Assembly: GCA_016708725.1 (NCBI GenBank)
Contig: JADJFE010000002.1
Span: 434,001 to 498,000, forward strand
DNA: 64,000 nucleotides
Direction of reading: 5' to 3'
Source of the DNA: Candidatus Aalborgicola bjergmarkensis
GTDB lineage: Bacteria; Pseudomonadota; Gammaproteobacteria; Burkholderiales; Burkholderiaceae_C
Shown here piece by piece: positions 60,238 to 64,000 of the stretch. Made by a program: the position numbers and the translations under genes. The first letter of the stretch is position 1. Each line of letters starts with the position of its first letter. The notes beneath the pieces were generated by a model that saw only the letters and a program-made list of their open reading frames with translations, was not told the origin of the DNA and did not search any database.

Positions 60238-61420
60238 GATGGACGATGACGCGCTGCTGGATGCGCTGGGGGTGGAGATTGCCCCGCTCAAGGCGCCAAG
60301 CCACACCCCGCGCGAGGAACGCATCATCGCGGGTTTTGAGGATATTCTGCGCTTTTATCAAGCCCATGGCCGTATCCCCCAGCATGGAGAGGGGCGTGAC
60401 ATCTTCGAACGTCTGTATGCCGTGCGCCTGGAACAATTGCGCAAGTTGCCCGAAGCACACCATTTGCTGGCTGGATTGGATAGTCCGGGCCTGCTCCATG
60501 GTGCGACACTGGCAACGTCAATCGCTGCTGCTGTCGATACCCTGGACGAAGACAGCTTGCTGGCCGAGCTGGGTCTTGGTGAGTCAACGTCCGATGAAAA
60601 CGACATCACTGTGCTGCGCCATGTGCGTTCGTATGCCCAAAAACGTGCAGCACAAGAGATTGCGGATCGGACAGTGTGTGCGGATTTCGACAAGTTTCAA
60701 CCACTTTTTGAACAGGCCGAACGGGAGCTGAAAGCAGGCATACGCCAATCCCGCCAGTTTGGACGCGACTCCAGTTTCAAGGTGGGAAATTTCTTCGTTC
60801 TGGGTGGTTTGTTGGTGTACGTGGCCGAGCAGGGTGACATTTTTCGTACCGGAAACAACGAACAGGATGCACGCCTGCGTGTCATTTACTCCAACGGAAC
60901 TGAAAGCAATCTGCTGATGCGTTCGCTGCAGCGTGCGCTGTACAAGGACGAAACCTCTCGCATGCTAACGGGCGTGGACATGGGGCCGCTATTCGGCGAT
61001 GCGCCAGAGTCTGACGATATGGAGACCGGAACCATCTACGTGCTGCGCAGCCACTCCAGCCACCCGTTCGTTCTGGAGCACCGCGCGCTGATCCACAAGA
61101 TCGGCGTCACCGGCAGCACAGTAGAGGCCCGCATTGCCGGTGCAGTTAAGGATGCCACATATCTGCTGGCCGATGTGGAGGTGGTCGCCACCTACAAGCT
61201 GCACAACATCAACCGTACAAAGCTGGAAGCCATTTTTCACAAATTGTTCGCCGCTGCACAGCTCGACTTGACGATCCAGGACCGTTTCGGCCACCCGGTC
61301 AAGCCCAGGGAATGGTTTCTGGTGCCACTTTATGTGATTGACGAAGCGGTGCAGCACATTCGCAATGGGACGATTGGCGATGTGGCCTACGACCCGAAGA
61401 CCGCGCGTTTGCTGACCTGA
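60230..61420 (+). CDS. GIY-YIG (T5orf172-like) nuclease of the restriction-like locus
   Basis: 396 residues from the GTG at 60230, 8 nt after ggggag; an ATG at 60239 is possible. Residues ~1-250 are a partner-specific region (IIAGFEDILRFYQAHGRIPQ). The C-terminal domain has the GIY-YIG pattern with GTIYVLRS (267-274), IHKIGVTGS (288-296), a following Arg (VEARI) and the catalytic-type Glu in NRTKLEAIFHKLF. It is the only recognisable nuclease of the locus. It overlaps the helicase by 8 bp, and the patatin gene starts 7 bp after its stop. Confidence 0.85.
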   Translation: MAEMDDDALLDALGVEIAPLKAPSHTPREERIIAGFEDILRFYQAHGRIPQHGEGRDIFERLYAVRLEQLRKLPEAHHLLAGLDSPGLLHGATLATSIAAAVDTLDEDSLLAELGLGESTSDENDITVLRHVRSYAQKRAAQEIADRTVCADFDKFQPLFEQAERELKAGIRQSRQFGRDSSFKVGNFFVLGGLLVYVAEQGDIFRTGNNEQDARLRVIYSNGTESNLLMRSLQRALYKDETSRMLTGVDMGPLFGDAPESDDMETGTIYVLRSHSSHPFVLEHRALIHKIGVTGSTVEARIAGAVKDATYLLADVEVVATYKLHNINRTKLEAIFHKLFAAAQLDLTIQDRFGHPVKPREWFLVPLYVIDEAVQHIRNGTIGDVAYDPKTARLLT

Positions 61421-61427
61421 ACACACC

Positions 61428-62816
61428 ATGCACATCCCCATCCACCATCTTGCCTGCCAATCCTGCCTGTCCTTCCTGTTCCTGCTGCTGGCCATGAGCG
61501 GCTGTTCCAGCGTGCGCCCCTGGGTCAACGAGCCCTTGAGCGCCGCCGAGTTGCAGTCACGCACCGCGCCGCGTCCACGCCACGATCCATCCCTGCTGGT
61601 GGCCGTCACGCTCTCGGGTGGTGGCGCGCGGGCGGCGGCGTTTGGTTTTGGCGTGCTGACGCAGATGCAAAAAACCACGCTCGCATGGAATGGCAAGCAT
61701 ACCAACCTGCTGGCCGAGACCGATCTGGTGAGTGGTGTCTCCGGCGGAAGCATCGTTGCGGCCTATCTGGCAGTCTTTGGCAGCGAGGGACTGGCCCGGT
61801 TCGAGCAGGATTTTCTGCGCCAGAATTTTCAGGATAACCTCATCAGCCTGGCCTTGAAACCCGCGAATCTGGTGGCGCTGACTTCGCCCTGGTTTGGCCG
61901 CACGCACCTGCTGGCGCAGCGGCTGGACCATTTGTACCAGGGCGCCACCTACGGCGACCTGTCCCACCGGCCCAACCGGCCCCAACTGGTCATCACCGCC
62001 ACCGATATGTCGCTGGGCACCGGGTTTGAGTTCAGCCGCAGCCAGTTTGACCTGATCTGCTCGCGCTTTGGCAACGTGCCGATTGCATTCGCCGTGGCAG
62101 CATCTTCGGCAGTACCGTTGTTGCTCAGTCCGGTAACGGTACACAATTTCTCGGCCACCTGCCCACGTGCGGCGCACCAGTCGCGCCTGGCTGCGTCCGG
62201 CGATGGCGACTACCGTGCGCGGATGATGCGCGCGCAGGAGCGCAGCTACCTCGACGGTGCGGCGCGGCCCTACATCCATCTGGTTGATGGCGGTTTGTCC
62301 GACAACCTGGGCGTGCGCCGCGCCCTGGACCAGATTCTGGGCGCCGGTGGCCTGCGCGACTCGATGCGTGAGTATGGTTACGCCAAGGGCAGTATTCGTA
62401 AACTGGTGCTGATTTCGGTCAACTCCGAGCGGGACCCGTCCGACAACATCGACACCAGTGACCGCCTGCCAGCCAATGCCCAGGTCATCGACACCTTGCT
62501 GTTTGGCACGGGCGCCAGGGCCACCAGGGAAACCCAGGAGTTTCTGGCCGACATCACGCGGCAATGGCAAGCCGAACTCGCCGCCCCCGGCGAGGTTGGC
62601 AAGGATGTCTTTGCACCCGACGCCGAGGTGCATGTCATCCAGGTCAATCTGCGCGACACCCCCAGCGAACTGGGGCGCAGAGCCCTGCTACAGGTACCCA
62701 CGGCCTTCAGCATCACGTCTGGTGAGGTGACGCAACTGATCGACGCGGGCAGCGCCACGCTGCGCGAATCGCCCGAATTCCAGCAATTGCTGCGCAGCCT
62801 GGCGGCGCCCCGGTGA
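61428..62816 (+). CDS. Patatin-like phospholipase lipoprotein
   Basis: 462 residues. The lipobox LAMSGC places it at a membrane facing the periplasm or surface. Patatin motifs: oxyanion loop LSGGGARAAAFGFGVL, nucleophile GVSGGSIVAAYLA (G-x-S-G-G) and the catalytic Asp in HLVDGGLSDN (DGG). It hydrolyses acyl lipids. The 7-bp gap to the GIY-YIG gene suggests co-transcription, though patatin lipoproteins of this type also occur alone, and a role in defence is not supported by sequence. Confidence 0.9.
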   Translation: MHIPIHHLACQSCLSFLFLLLAMSGCSSVRPWVNEPLSAAELQSRTAPRPRHDPSLLVAVTLSGGGARAAAFGFGVLTQMQKTTLAWNGKHTNLLAETDLVSGVSGGSIVAAYLAVFGSEGLARFEQDFLRQNFQDNLISLALKPANLVALTSPWFGRTHLLAQRLDHLYQGATYGDLSHRPNRPQLVITATDMSLGTGFEFSRSQFDLICSRFGNVPIAFAVAASSAVPLLLSPVTVHNFSATCPRAAHQSRLAASGDGDYRARMMRAQERSYLDGAARPYIHLVDGGLSDNLGVRRALDQILGAGGLRDSMREYGYAKGSIRKLVLISVNSERDPSDNIDTSDRLPANAQVIDTLLFGTGARATRETQEFLADITRQWQAELAAPGEVGKDVFAPDAEVHVIQVNLRDTPSELGRRALLQVPTAFSITSGEVTQLIDAGSATLRESPEFQQLLRSLAAPR

Positions 62817-62876
62817 GCCATCTGCACATGCACGATCCAACGGCTGCGGACTGGGAACGCAGTGGACAATACGGCA

Positions 62877-63248
62877 ATGAAACCGTATCCGCAAACACTT
62901 CCAAATGCTGAAAACGCAACAATACGTGATGACAAATTTGCAAAATATGTACTGAATTTCGGTAGCGAAAGAGGCCGTCACAAGGCACTTGTGTTCCAGT
63001 CTGCCCTTGGATACAACCTGACAAACTATGAAACACTGGTTGAGCAGTTGAAGACTGGGGTCGCCAAGTATCCGTGTGTACTTGGCCCGCTTGATGCGCA
63101 TGGGCAGCGCTATACTGTGGATATGCCAGTCAAAGGCCCGGATGGCGAGGCGGTTGTGACGACGGGATGGATTGTCCGGCCTGGTTCGGATATTCCCGAT
63201 TTGGCGTCGGCTTATGTCAAGAAGGTCAAGGGGAAGCGCGATGTTTGA
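62877..63248 (+). CDS. DUF6883 domain protein
   Basis: 123 residues from the ATG at 62877 (GTG at 62862 possible). TLPNAENATIRDDKFAKYVL, then GSERGRHKALVFQSALGY, is the DUF6883 pattern. The C-terminal VVTTGWIVRPGSDIPDLASA is a small beta-alpha core. DUF6883 genes often pair with DUF4926 genes, as here, with 8-bp overlap. The biochemical role is unknown; toxin-immunity or TA-like functions have been suggested only by neighbourhood. Confidence 0.82.
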   Translation: MKPYPQTLPNAENATIRDDKFAKYVLNFGSERGRHKALVFQSALGYNLTNYETLVEQLKTGVAKYPCVLGPLDAHGQRYTVDMPVKGPDGEAVVTTGWIVRPGSDIPDLASAYVKKVKGKRDV

Positions 63249-63465
63249 GATGTTTCAGTCCGTAAAAACCGTAGTTCCGGTTCCACAGCTTGGGCTGGCA
63301 TCCGGGGCAAAGGGTGCGATTGTCGATATTTACACGTCACCCTATCCAGCCTATGAGGTTGAGTTCTTCGACAATGAAGACAACACAGTTGGTTTTCTGT
63401 CGATGCGCCCTGAAGAGTTGGTGTCGGATACCTTTTCAGATAGCACGTACAAACTCGCCGCCTGA
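63241..63465 (+). CDS. DUF4926 domain protein
   Basis: 74 residues from the ATG at 63241, overlapping the DUF6883 stop. FEMFQSVKTVVPVPQLGLAS, GAKGAIVDIYTSPYPAYEVE and FFDNEDNTVG form a small beta-barrel-like (KOW/SH3-like) domain typical of DUF4926. Paired with DUF6883; function unknown. A strong terminator follows. Confidence 0.85.
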   Translation: MFEMFQSVKTVVPVPQLGLASGAKGAIVDIYTSPYPAYEVEFFDNEDNTVGFLSMRPEELVSDTFSDSTYKLAA

Positions 63466-63487
63466 ACCCACCCGCCACCCACGCCTG

Positions 63488-63513
63488 GAGCCCCTCGTCG
63501 CAGGGGCTTTTTC
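63488..63513 (+). terminator. Rho-independent terminator after the DUF4926 gene
   Basis: Stem AGCCCCT/AGGGGCT with a 6-nt loop (cgtcgc) and a five-T run, 23 bp after the stop. Confidence 0.85.
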
Positions 63514-63546
63514 ACGCCTGCCCCTGAATGCACTCCACCGTACGCC

Positions 63547-64000
63547 ATGAGCACCACAACCCCCTCCACCATTGACCTCAAACGCTACGCCAAACTGTCG
63601 ATTGCTGCGGCACTTGTTACCATTGTGCTCAAGGGTGCAGCCTGGTGGTTGACCGGCTCGGTTGGCTTGCTCTCGGATGCCATCGAATCCTTCGTCAACC
63701 TCGCCGGTGCGTTCATGGCGCTGTGGATGCTGACACTGGCCGAGCAACCCGCCGACCACGACCACCCTTATGGACACAGCAAGGCCGAGTACTTCTCCAG
63801 CGCCTTCGAGGGTTTGCTCATCATGCTGGCAGCCATCAGCATCGCCTATGCAGCCATTGGACGCCTGCTACAGCCGCAGGCGCTGGATGCGCTTGGTGTC
63901 GGGGTGCTGGTCTCGGCAGTGGCTTGCGCTGTTAATCTGGCCGTTGCCAGGCTTTTACTGCAAGCGGGCAAGGTTCACCGATCCATCACGCTGGAGGCCG
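63547..64000 (+). CDS. Cation diffusion facilitator family transporter (partial)
   Basis: The N-terminal ~151 residues are present; the gene runs off the window. LSIAAALVTIVLKGAAWWLT is TM1, SVGLLSDAIESFVNLAGAFM contains the TM2 Asp-type metal site, and DHDHPYGHSKAEYFSSAFEG is the conserved HxxGH-x-K-x-E block. It exports Zn, Co, Fe or similar ions by proton antiport; the metal cannot be given from this part. Confidence 0.92.
   Translation, partial: MSTTTPSTIDLKRYAKLSIAAALVTIVLKGAAWWLTGSVGLLSDAIESFVNLAGAFMALWMLTLAEQPADHDHPYGHSKAEYFSSAFEGLLIMLAAISIAYAAIGRLLQPQALDALGVGVLVSAVACAVNLAVARLLLQAGKVHRSITLEA

Noticed and set aside
61557..62633. 358-aa minus-strand frame within the patatin gene
   Set aside because: Antisense shadow. 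The plus strand has lipobox, GxSGG and DGG motifs in order.
1..64000. CRISPR arrays, rRNA genes, phage structural genes, replication origin
   Set aside because: I found no regularly spaced direct repeats with unique spacers, no rRNA sequence, no capsid or tail gene and no dnaA-box cluster.

Overview
The window is GC-rich, gene-dense bacterial chromosome. It most resembles a beta-proteobacterium of the Comamonadaceae (Rhodoferax/Polaromonas/Acidovorax-like). The case rests on gene families (NodT-type RND pumps, gluQ, gapA/pgk, hldC, a foldase-dependent lipase, class III chemoreceptors) and on about a dozen copies of a short dispersed repeat (core atagctg...cccgc...acaggc) that I associate with that family. 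Genus is an inference; no rRNA is present.

Layout. 1-7.1 kb: an orphan gene, a diguanylate cyclase, then a minus-strand chemoreceptor operon (receptor with a C-terminal adaptation tether, two periplasmic binding-type proteins, one with a von Willebrand A domain, and a membrane protein) headed by a perfect FNR-type box. 7.3-9.7 kb: alpha/beta hydrolase plus wax-ester/diacylglycerol acyltransferase. 9.7-16.3 kb: Uma2-type protein, a small gene interrupted by a MITE-like element, gluQ carrying an in-frame dispersed repeat, an FAD oxidoreductase, LysR/pirin/flavodoxin, and a periplasmic binding protein. 16.4-20 kb: a decayed accessory stretch between two direct copies of a ~305-bp repeat, holding tRNA-Arg(ACG), an attC-like hairpin, a possible group II intron 5' fragment, a serine hydrolase, a methyltransferase-like membrane protein and gene remnants. 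20-26.3 kb: two SDR dehydrogenases, vapBC, a DinG-type helicase, and a DUF1778/GNAT toxin-antitoxin pair with a truncated toxin. 26.4-36.8 kb: mainly housekeeping (tsaD, an RND pump, pcm-like, rhodanese, tolC, an acyltransferase, gapA). 36.9-42 kb: a frameshifted AdoMet-decarboxylase-like gene, rep, pgk, hldC. 42-46.9 kb: lipase with a trefoil-like module, its foldase (frameshifted), a second chemoreceptor and a binding protein. 47-54 kb: a RelE-type TA pair and a complete tripartite RND pump.

54-61.4 kb is the main accessory locus: a vapBC pair whose toxin stop overlaps the start of an MmeI-like adenine methyltransferase, then a relBE-type pair, an SF2 helicase and a GIY-YIG (T5orf172-like) protein, all on the plus strand with overlaps or short gaps. 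The methyltransferase seems to have lost the MmeI nuclease residues, so the helicase and GIY-YIG protein would supply translocation and cleavage. I read it as a multi-subunit restriction/defence system with two embedded addiction modules; I do not recognise it as a named system. A patatin lipoprotein, a DUF6883/DUF4926 pair and a partial cation diffusion facilitator finish the window.

The clearest sequence-level result is at 10.5-10.8 kb: a 276-bp element with 27-bp perfect terminal inverted repeats and 8-bp target duplications. Excising it in silico restores a complete 66-residue reading frame.
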